64,000 nucleotides of DNA from Xenopus tropicalis (GCF_000004195.4 NC_030679.2:151590284-151654283), one strand, 5' to 3'; shown: positions 21,317 through 43,792, counted from the stretch's first letter. Translations and numbers: made by a program. The notes: a model not told the origin generated them from the letters alone.

Positions 21317-22335
21317 GCTTGTGGCATCATCTGCAGGGTCACCTTTACTAAATGGGCAAAAGGGGCATCTCTCCAGGGCCTACTGGTATGGAAACAAAGG
21401 GGGTGTGGCACAAACAGTCCCTCCTCTCCCGCCCCCTGCTCCCAGACCTCCCACATCACGGGCGGGGGAGGAGTCAGAAGTAAGGTTGCCATGTGGCCGG
21501 TATTTCAATGGCCAAGCCGGTAAAATATCAGCCAAAGCTGGGGCCGGTATTACAAATGTAGCTACAATTTATTACAAACAGCCACTTTCTAAGGATTGGC
21601 TGAAATATTGTTCCAGTACATTGAGGACATTGAGGACACCAGGCGGGGTGGAACTACGGAGCAAGCAGACCCTGCGGTTGCAATTTCAATATCTTGGTAG
21701 AAAAAAAACAACTTACCAAAGAGTTTGGACCCTACATTGATTCTGATGTGCTGCCCAGTAACACGAGTTACTCCCCTGGCTCAGGGGTACCAGGCACTGC
21801 TTCCCTAGCAACCATTCTGAGATATGGAGTTTATCAGAGCACAGGTCACGTGGCTGTGGCCCCCTGGGAAATGAAGAATATGGCTAGCCCCATGTGTCAT
21901 CTACCAGAACCGCCCCAGATACTGAGGAACCATAGGAAGATGGCCCCAAAATCCCAAACTAACCACTGCCCTGAACGCAGAAATCAAAAGTATTCTATAC
22001 AAACCATTCCAATTCTTCCTATAAATACAATCAATACACAATTTACAACCCTTTCAGTAGTGCAGCCGAGTACCACAACATGGTTTGAACCATAACCCGG
22101 GGTTGCGAGGGCACTTAGGGCAATAGTACTGTGTATCTTATACCCCTTTGCGGCGCACTCTGCAGGCTTTCTGGGCTCCATGTTTGCCAGGGGTGGGTGG
22201 GAGCGTATCTATAAAGTGCTTCCCAATCAGTCAGGCCACTAGGGGGCATCTCAGGCACTGTCTGTCCCTCTGCACCCCCAAACAGGGCAGGGAGTATCTG
22301 CAGCTGGTATTTGTAATAGGGCAATTTGGCACCTG
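21317..22335. other. Intergenic, repeat fragments, no gene
   Basis: A stretch near 21484-21560 contains GCCATGTGGCCGGTATTT and related GGCCGGTA words typical of a frog interspersed repeat. The fragment CTACCAGAACCGCCCCAGATACTGA at 21901 is shared with 9497. No exon or RNA is recognised. Confidence 0.4.
22236..22251 (+). promoter_or_regulatory. CTCF-like motif
   Basis: CCACTAGGGGGCATCT matches the core of the vertebrate CTCF consensus (CCASYAGRKGGC-type) closely. It lies in unique-looking DNA between the repeat zone and acadvl. Sequence match only; binding is not shown. Confidence 0.35.
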
Positions 22336-22339
22336 GTAC

Positions 22340-22680
22340 TGCTGCCTTATACAGGTATCAGACCCCTTATCCGGAAACTCATTATCCAGAAAGTTCCGAA
22401 TTACGGAGAGGCCGTCTCCCGTAGACTCAGTTGTAATCATATAATTCATATTTAAAATGGTTTTTCTCTGTAATAATAAAACACTACCTGTACTTGATCC
22501 CAACTAAGATATAATTACCCCTTATTGGGGCAGAACAGCCCTATTGGGTTTATTTAATGGTTAAATGATTCCCTTTTCTCTGTAATAATAAAACAGTACC
22601 TGTACTTGATCCCAACTAAGATATAATTACCCCTTATTGGGGGCAGAACAGCCCTATTGGAGGAACACTTTTATTGCCCC
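22340..22680. repeat. Interspersed repeat common in Xenopus, with internal duplication
   Basis: It begins ACAGGTATCAGACCCCTTATC and continues CATTATCCAGAAAGTTCCGA, text I recognise from abundant Xenopus interspersed repeats. A segment of about 88 bp with TTTTCTCTGTAATAATAAAAC and CTGTACTTGATCCCAACTAA is present twice (about 22457-22543 and 22573-22661). There is no coding sequence. Confidence 0.7.
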
Positions 22681-22929
22681 CCCTACTTTAGCCCTTCTTC
22701 CATTCACCCAAATATTATTTGCTGGGCAGGTACATGGCTGGTTTAGTTATTCATTTCTATTGTTTGTTGCTGTTTAATTAGCAAAAGTTCCCTTAATTGG
22801 CTCTGCTGCTCCCATTGCGCTCAGGGATTAATTAGTGTTCAGTTAATCACATGTAACCCCTTCCTGCCCAGCACTCTAGTAATGAACTTTCCAAAAATTG
22901 CAGTAATAAAATAATAACCCCCCCCAATG
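22681..22929. other. Unique-looking spacer
   Basis: Nothing recognised. Confidence 0.4.
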
Positions 22930-25048
22930 TCCATTCATTGTGTCTGTCTGTCCCTTTCCCTTCCCTGCACTGCTGGTTCTGACTCCTGATACAACTCCCC
23001 AATATCCATTCATCCCTCATTCTCACTGGGTTTATAGTTATGTGTAAGTGTCACTGTGTCTGTCCCTTTCCCTTCCCTGCACTGCTGGTTCTGACTCCTG
23101 ATACAACTCCCCAATATCCATTCATCCCTCATTCTCACTGGGTTTATAGTTATGTGTAACTGTCACTGTGTCTGTCCCTTTCCCTTCCCTGCACTGCTGG
23201 TTCTGACTCCTGATACAACTCCCCAATACCCATTCATCCCTCATTCTCACTGGGTTTATAGTTATGTGTAACTGTCACTGTGTCTGTCCCTTTCCCTTCC
23301 CTGCACTGCTGGTTCTGACTCCTGATACAACTCCCCAATACCCATTCATCCCTCATTCTCACTGGGTTTATAGTTATGTGTAACTGTCACTGTGTCTGTC
23401 CCTTTCCCTTCCCTGCACTGCTGGTTCTGACTCCTGATACAACTCCCCAATATCCATTCATTCCTCATTCTCACTGGGTTTATAGTTATGTGTAACTGTC
23501 ACTGTGTCTGTCCCTTTCCCTTCCCTGCACTGCTGGTTCTGACTCCTGATACAACTCCCCAATATCCATTCATTCCTCATTCTCACTGGGTTTATAGTTA
23601 TGTGTAACTGTCACTGTGTCTGTCCCTTTCCCTTCCCTGCACTGCTGGTTCTGACTCCTGATACAACTCCCCAATATCCATTCATTCCTCATTCTCACTG
23701 GGTTTATAGTTATGTGTAACTGTCACTGTGTCTGTCCCTTTCCCTGCACTGCTGGTTCTGACTCCTGATACAACTCCCCAATATCCATTCATTCCTCATT
23801 CTCACTGGGTTTATAGTTATGTGTAACTGTCACTGTGTCTGTCCCTTTCCCTTCCCTGCACTGCTGGTTCTGACTCCTGATACAACTCCCCAATACCCAT
23901 TCATTCCTCATTCTCACTGGGTTTATAGTTATGTGTAACTGTCACTGTGTCTGTCCCTTTCCCTTCCCTGCACTGCTGGTTCTGACTCCTGATACAACTC
24001 CCCAATATCCATTCATCCCTCATTCTCACTGGGTTTATAGTTATGTGTAACTGTCACTGTGTCTGTCCCTTTCCCTTCTCTGCACTGCTGGTTCTGACTC
24101 CTGATACAACTCCCCAATACCCATTCATCCCTCATTCTCACTGGGTTTATAGTTATGTGTAACTGTCACTGTGTCTGTCCCTTTCCCTTCTCTGCACTGC
24201 TGGTTCTGACTCCTGATACAACTCCCCAATATCCATTCATCCCTCATTCTCACTGGGTTTATAGTTATGTGTAACTGTCACTGTGTCTGTCCCTTTCCCT
24301 TCTCTGCACTGCTGGTTCTGACTCCTGATACAACTCCCCAATACCCATTCATCCCTCATTCTCACTGGGTTTATAGTTATGTGTAACTGTCACTGTGTCT
24401 GTCCCTTTCCCTTCCCTGCACTGCTGGTTCTGACTCCTGATACAACTCCCCAATATCCATTCATTCCTCATTCTCACTGGGTTTATAGTTATGTGTAACT
24501 GTCACTGTGTCTGTCCCTTTCCCTTCCCTGCACTGCTGGTTCTGACTCCTGATACAACTCCCCAATATCCATTCATCCCTCATTCTCACTGGGTTTATAG
24601 TTATGTGTAACTGTCACTGTGTCTGTCCCTTTCCCTTCCCTGCACTGCTGGTTCTGACTCCTGATACAACTCCCCAATACCCATTCATCCCTCATTCTCA
24701 CTGGGTTTATAGTTATGTGTAACTGTCACTGTGTCTGTCCCTTTCCCTTCCCTGCACTGCTGGTTCTGACTCCTGATACAACTCCCCAATACCCATTCAT
24801 CCCTCATTCTCACTGGGTTTATAGTTATGTGTAACTGTCACTGTCCCTTTCCTGCACTGCTGGTTCTGACTCCTGATACAACTCCCCAATACCCATTCAT
24901 CCCTCATTCTCACTGGGTTTATAGTTATGTGTAACTGTCACTGTGTCTGTCCCTTCCCTGCACTGCTGGTTCTGACTCCTGATACAACTCCCCAATATCC
25001 ATTCATTCCTCATTCTCACTGGGTTTATAGTAATGTGTAACTGTCACT
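22930..25048. repeat. 112 bp minisatellite, about 19 copies
   Basis: The unit contains TGTCTGTCCCTTTCCCTTCC, CTGCTGGTTCTGACTCCTGA, CAACTCCCCAATATCC and CACTGGGTTTATAGTTATG. Spacing of identical words (23051, 23163, 23275) gives a 112 bp period. Variants (ATATCC/ATACCC, CATCCC/CATTCC, CCCTTCC/CCCTTCT) occur in blocks. Copies near 23745 and 24840-24960 have small deletions. Confidence 0.96.
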
Positions 25049-25053
25049 GTTGG

Positions 25054-25114
25054 CCACTAGATGTCGCTGTTCCTGCCCACATGTTATTACCATGTTGTGC
25101 CACTAGATGTCTCT
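25054..25114 (+). promoter_or_regulatory. Two CTCF-like half-matches in tandem
   Basis: CCACTAGATGTCGCT at 25054 and CCACTAGATGTCTCT at 25100 are spaced 46 bp. Each resembles the CTCF core with one weak position (GTC instead of GGC). Evidence is sequence similarity alone. Confidence 0.25.
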
Positions 25115-25523
25115 GTTCCATACAGGATTCCTGGGGTTGATGGAAGATTCCATAGGGCAGGTGTAAAGCCCGGCTCAGTGGCCCCATTATAGCACCAATA
25201 GAGCACAATGTGACCACTTGCCTGTCTGGAACCAAACACAGGAACCAATGGGAGGGCAGCTAAATTCAGCCATATTCTCATTTCCCAAATATCAGTGGGT
25301 CCTGATGACTCTGGGACCAAGTTTGTGCCAAACATAAGTTCTCACTAAGGGCTTAGTGCCCCCCCCAACTCATCTCAGGACCCCATTCATCTCCCTCACT
25401 GGGCTTAGAATGCACCTGTGAGTACATATGGACAGCCTTTTGGGGCAGATTAAGCAAAGGGCCCATGAGTGTAGAGAGAGGTTCCCTAGGGCTGTAGGGA
25501 ACAACGCTTGGGGGTGTCAGGAC
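25115..25523. other. Downstream flank of acadvl, nothing recognised
   Basis: Unique-looking sequence between the 112 bp array and the end of acadvl. No gene supported. Confidence 0.4.
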
Positions 25524-25590
25524 TAACCCTGACTCCAACCCTAACCCTGACCCCAACCCCAACCCCAACCGCCACCCCAACTCCAACCCC
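25524..25590. repeat. Short degenerate AACCCT-like tract
   Basis: The text ACTAACCCTGACTCCAACC is followed by CTAACCCTGACCCCAACCCC and further CCAACCCC units in an approximate 6 bp period. This resembles the vertebrate telomere repeat but few units are exact. Confidence 0.5.
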
Positions 25591-25635
25591 TTCCATTGAT
25601 TTGCTGAGAATGGAGTTGATGGAACCAGATGGTGC

Positions 25636-25641
25636 TTTATT
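25636..25641 (-). terminator. Polyadenylation signal of acadvl (AATAAA)
   Basis: AATAAA on the minus strand, about 310 bp after the acadvl stop codon, is the closest canonical signal. It implies a 3' UTR of about 0.33 kb with cleavage near 25615-25625. This is inferred from position only. Confidence 0.6.
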
Positions 25642-25660
25642 TTATGGGTGCATAGTTCAC

Positions 25661-25677
25661 TGTAGGGGGCGCTACAC
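25661..25677 (+). promoter_or_regulatory. CTCF-like motif in acadvl 3' UTR region
   Basis: TGTAGGGGGCGCTACAC contains AGGGGGCGCT, the strongest part of the CTCF consensus. Binding not shown. Confidence 0.3.
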
Positions 25678-25948
25678 TTGGTTTCATCCATGCAGAACTG
25701 CCAATACGAGTTGATTGCAGAATCTACATGCCCTCAGCCACCTCCCATGATGCACCGGTACCATGATGCGTGGGGCAGAAGGCACACAAAGCCGCCAGAA
25801 GGACGGGCGCAGATAATGTTGGTGAGTGGCACGGTTGGCAAGGGAATAACAAGGCAACAGTGGAACCAGGCAATGTCCATCACTCAAACATAAGGCGCGG
25901 CAGAAGGCGGAGCTTATTCGCCTGTGCTGATTCGTCGAATCGCTCCCA

Positions 25949-36600
<10,652 letters not shown>

Positions 36601-36642
36601 CTGGAAAAATATAGCAAATATTAATCCAAAGTAGAGATGCAC

Positions 36643-36687
<45 letters not shown>

Positions 36688-37032
36688 AGTGAGAGAGAGG
36701 GAGAGAAGAGAGAGAGGGGAGAGAGAGAGAGAGGAGAGGGGAGAGAGAGAGAGAGAGAGGGGAGAGAGAGAGAGAGGGGAGAGGAGAGAGAGAGAGAGGG
36801 GAGAGAGAGAGAGAGGGAGAGAGAGAGAGAGAGAGAGAGAGGGGGGAGAGAGAGAGGAGAGAAAGAGAGAGAGGGGGGAGAGAGAGAGGGGGGGAGAGAG
36901 AGAGAGGGGGAGAGAGAGAGGGGGGGAGAGAGAGAGAGAGAGGGAGAGAGGAGAGGAGAGAGAGGGGGGGAGAGAGAGAGAGAGAGAGGGGGGAGTGAGA
37001 GAGACAGAGAGAGAGAGCGGGGAGAGAAGAGA
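36643..37032. repeat. GA-rich microsatellite
   Basis: Almost pure (GA)n with interspersed runs of G on the plus strand (polypyrimidine on the acadvl sense strand), immediately upstream of exon 3. Confidence 0.97.
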
Positions 37033-37084
37033 ATCTCTCTGGGGGGGCACAGTGAGCAGCCATGAGTAGTATTTTGCCCCTGCT

Positions 37085-39004
37085 CTTAGGGCTGCGGGGG
37101 GGGTGACACGGAGTGACAGCCATAATAGTATTTGCCCCTCTCTTGGGCGGCGGGGGGGGTGACACGGTGACAGCCATAGTAGTATTTGCCCCTCTCTTGG
37201 GCGGCGGGGGGGGTGACACGGTGACAGCCATAGTAGTATTTGCCCCTGTCTCGGGCGGGGGGGGGGGGTGTGACACGGGTGACGCCATAGTGTATTTGCC
37301 CCTCTCTTGGGCGGCGGGGGGGGGGGTGACACGGTGACAGCCATAGTAGTATTTGCCCCTCTCTCTGGGGGGGGGGGGGTGACACGGTTACAGCCATAGT
37401 AGTATTGCCCCTCTCTCTGGGGGGGGGGGTTACACGGTTTACAGCCATAGTAGTATTTGCCCCTCTCTCTGGGGGGGGGGGGGGTTACACGGTGACAGCC
37501 ATAGTAGTATTTGCCCCTCTCTCTGGGGGGGGTGACACGGTGACAGCCATAGTAGTATTTGCCCCTCTCTCTGGGGGGGGGTGACACGGTGACAGCCATA
37601 GTAGTATTTGCCCCTCTCTTGGGTGGGGGGGGGGTTACACGGTGACAGCCGTAGTAGTATTTGCCCCTCTCTCTGGGGGGGGGGGGTTACACGGTGACAG
37701 CCATAGTAGCATTTGCCCCTCTCTCTGGGGGGGGGGGTGACACGGTGACAGCCATAGTAGTATTTGCCCCTCTCTTGGGTGGGGGGGGGGTTACACGGTG
37801 ACAGCCGTAGTAGTATTTGCCCCTCTCTCTGGGGGGGGGGGTTAACACGGTGACAGCCATAGTAGCATTTGCCCCTCTCTCTGGGGGGGGGGGTGACACA
37901 GTGACAGCCATAGTAGCATTTGCCCCTCTCTCTGGGGGGGGGGGTTACACGGTGACAGCCATAGTAGTATTTGCCCCTCTCTCTGGGGGGGGGGGGGTTA
38001 CACGGTGACAGCCATAGTAGTATTTGCCCCTCTCTCTGGGGGGGGGGTGACACGGTGACAGCCATAGTAGTGTTTGCCCCTCTCTCTGGGGGGGGGGGGG
38101 TGACAGAGTGACAGCCATAGTAGTATTTGCCCCTCTCTCTGGGGGGGGGGAGGTGACACGGTGACAGCCATAGTAGTATTTGCCCCTCTCTCTGGGGGGG
38201 GGTGACACGGTGACAGCCATAGTAGTATTTGCCCCTCTCTCTGGGGGGGGGGGTGACACGGTGACAGCCATAGTAGTATTTGCCCCTCTCTCTGGGGGGG
38301 GGTGACACGGTGACAGCCACAGTAGTATTTGCCTCTTTCTCTGGGGGGGGGGGTGACACGGTGACAGCCATAGTAGTATTTGCCCCTCTCTCTGGGGGGG
38401 GGGGGGGTGACAGAGTGACAGCCATAGTAGTATTTGCCCCTCTCTCTGGGGGGGGGGAGGTGACACGGTGACAGCCATAGTAGTATTTGCCCCTCTCTCT
38501 GGGGGGGGGGTGACACGGTGACAGCCATAGTAGTATTTGCCCCTCTCTCTGGGGGGGGGGGTGACACGGTGACAGCCATAGTAGTATTTGCCCCTCTCTC
38601 TGGGGGGGGGGGTGACACGGTGACAGCCATAGTAGTATTTGCCCCTCTCCTCTGGGGGGGGTGACACGGTGACAGCCACAGTAGTATTTGCCTCTTTCTC
38701 TGGGGGGGGGGGTGACACGGTGACAGCCATAGTAGTATTTGCCCCCTCTCTCTGGGGGGGGGGTGACACGGTGACAGCCATAGTAGTATTTGCCCCTCTC
38801 TCTGGGGGGGGGGTGACACGGTGACAGCCATAGTAGTATTTGCCCCTCTCTCTGGGGGGGGGGTGACACGGTGACAAGCCATAGTAGTATTTGCCCCTCT
38901 CTCTGGGGGGGGGTGACACGGTGACAGCCATAGTATTGCCCCTCTCTGGGGGGGTGACACGGTGACAGCCATAGTAGTATTTGCCCCTCTCTCTGGGGGG
39001 GGGG
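37085..39004. repeat. About 51 bp minisatellite with variable G-runs, about 37 copies
   Basis: The unit is TGACACGGTGACAGCCATAG and TAGTATTTGCCCCTCTCTCT followed by a run of 7-14 G. The length of the G-run differs from unit to unit, so a mononucleotide microsatellite sits inside each minisatellite unit. On the acadvl sense strand each unit has a C-run followed by AG. The 300-570 codon ORFs here are artefacts. Confidence 0.96.
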
Positions 39005-39276
39005 TAACATGCCTGATAGCAGATACCATGGGGCATTACCATAGGGAAGGGGAGACGTGACTGTATGGGGGGGGGGGGGATCTCTCGTTGCTGCACTCGG
39101 GGTCCCTGAGGAAAGTGACTGGGGGGGGGTACATTTCCGGGGGAGCCCCACGTTCCCTAATTTGCCTTTCCTGTGTCCCTCGCTGCCCCCCCGTTTCTTT
39201 TTCCCACGCTCCTCTTTTTACAAATTTCCCTCCCCCGCTCCCGCCATCCTACGCCCCTCGTTGTCACTCTTTCAAC

Positions 39277-39432
39277 GTGATGTCACGCTGCTGTTGCCAT
39301 GGAGACTGCATCTCCCTCCTCTCTCTCCTTTAAATAGCCATATCCTGCCTTTCACTTACCTCTCAGGATCTTGCCTTATCTGTGCTTACTTCCTGTAGCC
39401 TCTGTGTGACATCATCAGCGGCTGTGACATCA
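39277..39432. promoter_or_regulatory. Promoter-like cluster upstream of acadvl (CRE, X-box, ETS)
   Basis: Within 155 bp lie TGATGTCA (39278-39285), an RFX X-box-like GTTGCCATGGAGAC (39293-39306), an ETS site ACTTCCTG (39389-39396), and TGACATCA twice (39407-39414, 39425-39432). ETS and CRE sites are usual in promoters of nuclear genes for mitochondrial proteins. The position, 2.7 kb upstream of exon 3, suits the acadvl promoter. This is inference; no transcript start is shown. Confidence 0.4.
39390..39430 (-). CDS. Weak candidate for acadvl exon 1
   Basis: On the minus strand an ATG at 39430 opens 13 codons (MSQPLMMSHRGYR) and reaches a donor, AGGAA|GTAAGC, in phase 2, the phase I remember for human exon 1. 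The short peptide has basic but few typical targeting features. No matching exon 2 was found, so this may be chance. Confidence 0.15.
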
Positions 39433-39582
39433 CGCCGGCCCGTGTAGCGATTCGTTACATAAAAGTGGTACCCCCCCCCCCCCATTACGGCAACTCAAAA
39501 ATACACCGGACTCCAGCCAAGACCAATGCACTCACTTGTACCCACACTTTCCCTGGGGTACAGGGGGGCCAACTCCCTGCAC

Positions 39583-40340
39583 CCCCTGTCTGTGGGACTG
39601 TGTCCCCGGGAGAGTGTCAGCTCCTGTGTCTGTGGGACTGTGTCCCCGGGAGAGTGTCAGCTCCTGTGTCTGTGGGACTGTGTCCCCGGGAGAGTGTCAG
39701 CCCCTGTGTCTGTGGGACTGTGTCCCCGGGAGAGTGTCAGCCCCTGTGTCTGTGGGACTGTGTCCCCGGGAGAGTGTCAGCTCCTGTGTCTGTGGGACTG
39801 TGTCCCCGGGAGAGTGTCAGCTCCTGTGTCTGTGGGACTGTGTCCCCGGGAGAGTGTCAGCCCCTGTGTCTGTGGGACTGTGTCCCCGGGAGAGTGTCAG
39901 CCCCTGTGTCTGTGGGACTGTGTCCCCGGGAGAGTGTCAGCCCCTGTGTCTGTGGGACTGTGTCCCCGGGAGAGTGTCAGCTCCTGTGTCTGTGGGACTG
40001 TGTCCCCGGGAGAGTGTCAGCCCCTGTGTCCCCGGGAGAGTGTCAGCTCCTGTGTCTGTGGGACTGTGTCCCCGGGAGAGTGTCAGCCCCTGTGTCTGTG
40101 GGACTGTGTCCCCGGGAGAGTGTCAGCTCCTGTGTCTGTGGGACTGTGTCCCCGGGAGAGTGTCAGCCCCTGTGTCTGTGGGACTGTGTCCCCGGGAGAG
40201 TGTCAGCTCCTGTGTCTGTGGGACTGTGTCCCCGGGAGAGTGTCAGCTCCTGTGTCTGTGGGACTGTGTCCCCGGGAGAGTGTCAGCCCCTGTGTCTGTG
40301 GGACTGTGTCCCCGGGAGAGTGTCAGCCCCTGTGTCCCTG
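39583..40340. repeat. 40 bp minisatellite, about 19 copies
   Basis: The unit is TGTCTGTGGGACTGTGTCCC then CGGGAGAGTGTCAGCCCCTG, with a single CCCCTG/CTCCTG variant site that alternates between copies. One unit near 40021-40046 is shortened. The three open plus frames are artefacts. Confidence 0.96.
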
Positions 40341-40493
40341 CGAGAGCGCTAGGAGCGTTAGGAGCACATTGGGGGCCACTAGTGCCAAATCCACTCCTGA
40401 CTGAGAATAAAAACAGGGTCGACCCCTCGGTCTCTGGCTGAGGTCACGGAAGTTTCCTAAGAAAAGTCAGTAAGAAAATCTATTAACGATATT

Positions 40494-41470
40494 GATCCAC
40501 TGAGACCCCTCCCCCCACACACAGAATTAACCCACTCCCTGCCAGCAGCTACTGATCCACCGAGATCTCCCACACACAGAATTAACCCACTCCCTGCCAG
40601 CAGCTACTGATCCACCGAGATCTCCCACACACAGAATTAACCCACTCCCTGCCAGCAGCTACTGATCCACCGAGATCTCCCACACACAGAATTAACCCAC
40701 TCCCTGCCAGCAGCTACTGATCCACCGAGATCTCCCACACACAGAATTAACCCACTCCCTGCCAGCAGCTACTGATCCACCGAGATCTCCCACACATGGA
40801 AATTAACCCACTTCCTGCCAGAAGATATTGAGGTGCATCCAGACATCCCAGACACAGGAATTAACCCACTCTCTTCCAGAAGGGAATAAGGCACTAAGAC
40901 CTCCCACACATGGGAATTAACCCACTCCGTGCCAGAAGAAATTGACAAACACAAATTCCCACACATAGGAATTAACCCACTCCCTGCCAGAACGTATGGA
41001 ATCACCGAGGCCACCCACTCATGGGATTTAACCCATTCCCTGCCAGATGGCATTAATGCACCAAGACCTCCCACACATGGGAATTAACCCACTTCCTGCC
41101 ATAAGGCATTGAGGCACTGAGACCTCCCAAACATGGAAGTTAACCCACTCCCTGCCAGAAGGTATTGATGAACAAGACTCTCCACACACAGGAATTACCC
41201 AGTCCCGGTCTGAATACACTGAGGCATGAGACCTCCACACATGGGAGTTAACCCACTTCCTGCCAGAAGCCATTGAAGCTATTGAATTAACCCATTCCCT
41301 GCCAAATGGAATTAATGGACAGAATTTAATCCACATCCTGCTATAAAGCTGCTTATGAACCAGCATCTCCCACACACAGGATTTAACCCACTCTCTGCAA
41401 GAAGGTTTTGATGTGCTAAAATCTCCCACGCATGTGAATTAACTCACTCCCTGCCAGAAGCCCTTAAGCC
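40494..41470. repeat. 55 bp minisatellite with a decaying right half
   Basis: Five nearly identical units (CACAGAATTAACCCACTCCC ... CTACTGATCCACCGAGATCT) fill 40500-40795. From 40800 to 41470 the units diverge but keep ATTAACCCACTCCCTGCCAG. This looks like a young expansion at one end of an old array. Confidence 0.92.
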
Positions 41471-41849
41471 CCTCCCCCACATGGGTACCCCCCCCCCCCC
41501 CCGCTATACCGCGAGTTTCAATTTGTGTGAACTCATAGCTTCGTTATAATCGGTGCGTAGTGATGTCACATGACTCACTGAAACTTGTGTATTGTAATAA
41601 ATAATTATACCCCCTTGCATAAAATATGAGGATGCCTTGTACCTTTACATTGTCATGAAACTACTCAGTAATATCCTTATATGTTACACGAGGGGGTACA
41701 CTATTCACTATATAGAGTTTACTGTTTTTATGTAACACCACAAGAATGCTCAGTCGTTCCCAAGGTATTAACCCTAACGGGGGTAAATAATAAGTCTGGT
41801 AATGCCATTGGTTTTAATTGGTGCTTAGTGATGTCACATGACTGGAAGA
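41471..41849. other. Spacer with repeat fragments
   Basis: Starts with a run of 15-16 C (41490-41505). The text GTAGTGATGTCACATGACT at 41567 recurs as CTTAGTGATGTCACATGACT at 41824, so two fragments of one repeat flank the spacer. No gene. Confidence 0.5.
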
Positions 41850-43792
41850 GACCAGCGGGAAGGGGACAGGGAAGGGGACAGGGAAGGGACCGGCGGGAAG
41901 GGGACAGGGAAGGGACCATGGGGCGGGAAGGGGACAGGGAAGGGGACAGGGAAGGGACCGGCGGGAAGGGGACAGGGAAGGGACCGGCGGGAAGGGGACA
42001 GGGAAGGGGACAGGGAAGGGACCGGCGGGAAAGGGGACAGGGAAGGGACCGGCGGAAGGGGAACAGGGAAGGGACCGGCGGGGAAGGGGGCGGTGGGAGG
42101 GACAGGGAAGGGACCGGCGGGCAAGGACCGGCGGGAAGGGGACAGGGAAGGGACCGGCGGGAAGGGGGGCGGCGGGAAGGGACCGGCGGGAAGGGGACAG
42201 GGAAGGGACCGGCGGGAAGGGGAAGGAAAGGACCGGCGGGAAGGGGACAGGGAAGGGACCGGCGGGAAGGGGACAGGGAAGGGACCGGCGGGAAGGGGAC
42301 AGGGAAGGGACCGGCGGGAAGGGGGCGGCGGGAAGGGGACAGGGAAGGGACCCGGCGGGCAAGGGACAGGGAAGGGGGCGGGCGGGAAGGGGACAGGGAA
42401 GTTGACCGGCGGGAAGGGGACAGGGAAGGGACCGGCGGGAAGGGACAGGGAAGGGACCGGCGGGAAGGGGACAGGGAAGGGACCGGCGGGAAGGGGCAGG
42501 GAAGGGACCGGCGGGAAGGGGACAGGGAAGGGACCTGACATGGCGGGAAGGGGGCGGCGGGAGGGACAGGGAAGGACCGGCGGGAAGGGACCGGCGGGAA
42601 GGGCGGGAAGGGGACAGGGAAGGGACCGGCGGGAAGGGGACAGGGCAGGGACCGGCGGGAAGGGGCGGCGGGAAGGGGACAGGGAAGGGACCGGCGGGAA
42701 GGGGCGGCGGAAGGGGACAGGGAAGGGACCGGCGGGAAGGGGACAGGGAAGGGACCGGCGGGAAGGGGAACAGGGAAGGGACCGCGGCGGAAGGGGAACA
42801 GGGAAGGGACCGCGGGAAAGGGACAGGGAAGGACCGGCGGGAAGGGGAGAAAACAGGGAAGGGACCGGCGGGAAGGGACAGGGAAGGGACCGGCGGGAAG
42901 GGGGCGGCGGGAAGGGGGCCACAGGAAGGGACCGGCGGAAGGGACCGGCGGAAAAGGGGACAGGGAAGGGACCGGCGGGAAGGGGGCGGCGGGAAGGGAC
43001 CGGCGGGAAGGGGACAGGGAAGGGACCGGCGGGAAGGGGGCGGCGGGAAGGGACAGGAAGGGACCGGCGGGAAGGGGACAGGGAAGGGGACAGGGAAGGG
43101 ACCGGCGGGAAGGGGACAGGGAAGGGACCGGCGGGAAGGGGACAGGGAAGGGACCGGCGGGAAGGGGGCGCGGGAAGGGGACAGGGAAGGGACCCAGGCG
43201 GGAAGGGGACAGGGAAGGGGGCGGCGGGAAGGGGAAGGGAAGGGACCTGGCGGAAGGCGGACAGGGAAGGGACCGGCGGGAAGGGGGCGGCGGGAAGGGG
43301 ACACGGGAAGGGACCGGCGGGAAAGGACCGGCGGAAGGGGGCGGCGGGAAGGGGACAGGGAAGGGACCGGCGGGAAGGGACCGGCGGGAAGGGGACAGGG
43401 AAGGGACCGGCGGGGAAGGGGGGCGGACGGGAAGGGGGACAGGGAAGGGACCGGCGGGAAGGGGGCGGCGGGAAGGGGACAGGGAAGGGACCGGCGGGAA
43501 GGGGACAGGGAAGGGACCGGCGGGAAGGGACAGGGAAGGGACCCGGGCGGGAAGGGGACAGGGAAGGGACCGGCGGGAAGGGACAGGGAAGGGACCGGCG
43601 GGAAAGGGGACAGGGAAGGGACCGGCGGGAAGGGGACCAGGGAAGGGACCGGCGGGAGGGGACAGGGAGGGACCGCGGGAAAGGGATCATTTGTGGATCA
43701 GCAGGGAAGGGACCGGCGGGAAAGGGGACAGGAAGGGACGCGAGGCGGGAAGGGGACAGGGAAGGGACCGGCGGAAGGACAGGGAAAATAAC
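41850..43792. repeat. 26 bp purine-rich minisatellite, left part
   Basis: The unit is GGCGGGAAGGGGACAGGGAA plus GGGACC, often shortened to GGCGGGAAGGGG. Frames are open on both strands for up to 680 codons because the unit lacks stops; they are not genes. Many one-base indels occur. Confidence 0.95.

Larger units (their letters stand above)
39005..39582. other. Non-repetitive stretch around the acadvl promoter candidate
   Basis: Contains the motif cluster described separately, two G-runs (39066-39079, 39121-39129) and a run of C at 39472-39483. It is the only sizeable non-repetitive DNA between 36.6 and 41.4 kb, so exons 1 and 2 of acadvl should be sought here. Confidence 0.5.

Noticed and set aside
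20029..21523. Proline-rich and glycine/tryptophan-rich ORFs on both strands
   Set aside because: Products of the 17 bp repeat; several frames are open at once.
39040..39105. Possible acadvl exon 2 between CCTCAG (39106) and a GTAATG donor (39039)
   Set aside because: It is 66 nt long, keeps phase, and so cannot join a phase-2 exon 1 to the phase-0 exon 3. The peptide is low-complexity because of a C-run.
39465..40441. Three plus-strand ORFs of about 300 codons with VSVGLCPRES repeats
   Set aside because: 40 bp repeat without stops, open in all three plus frames.
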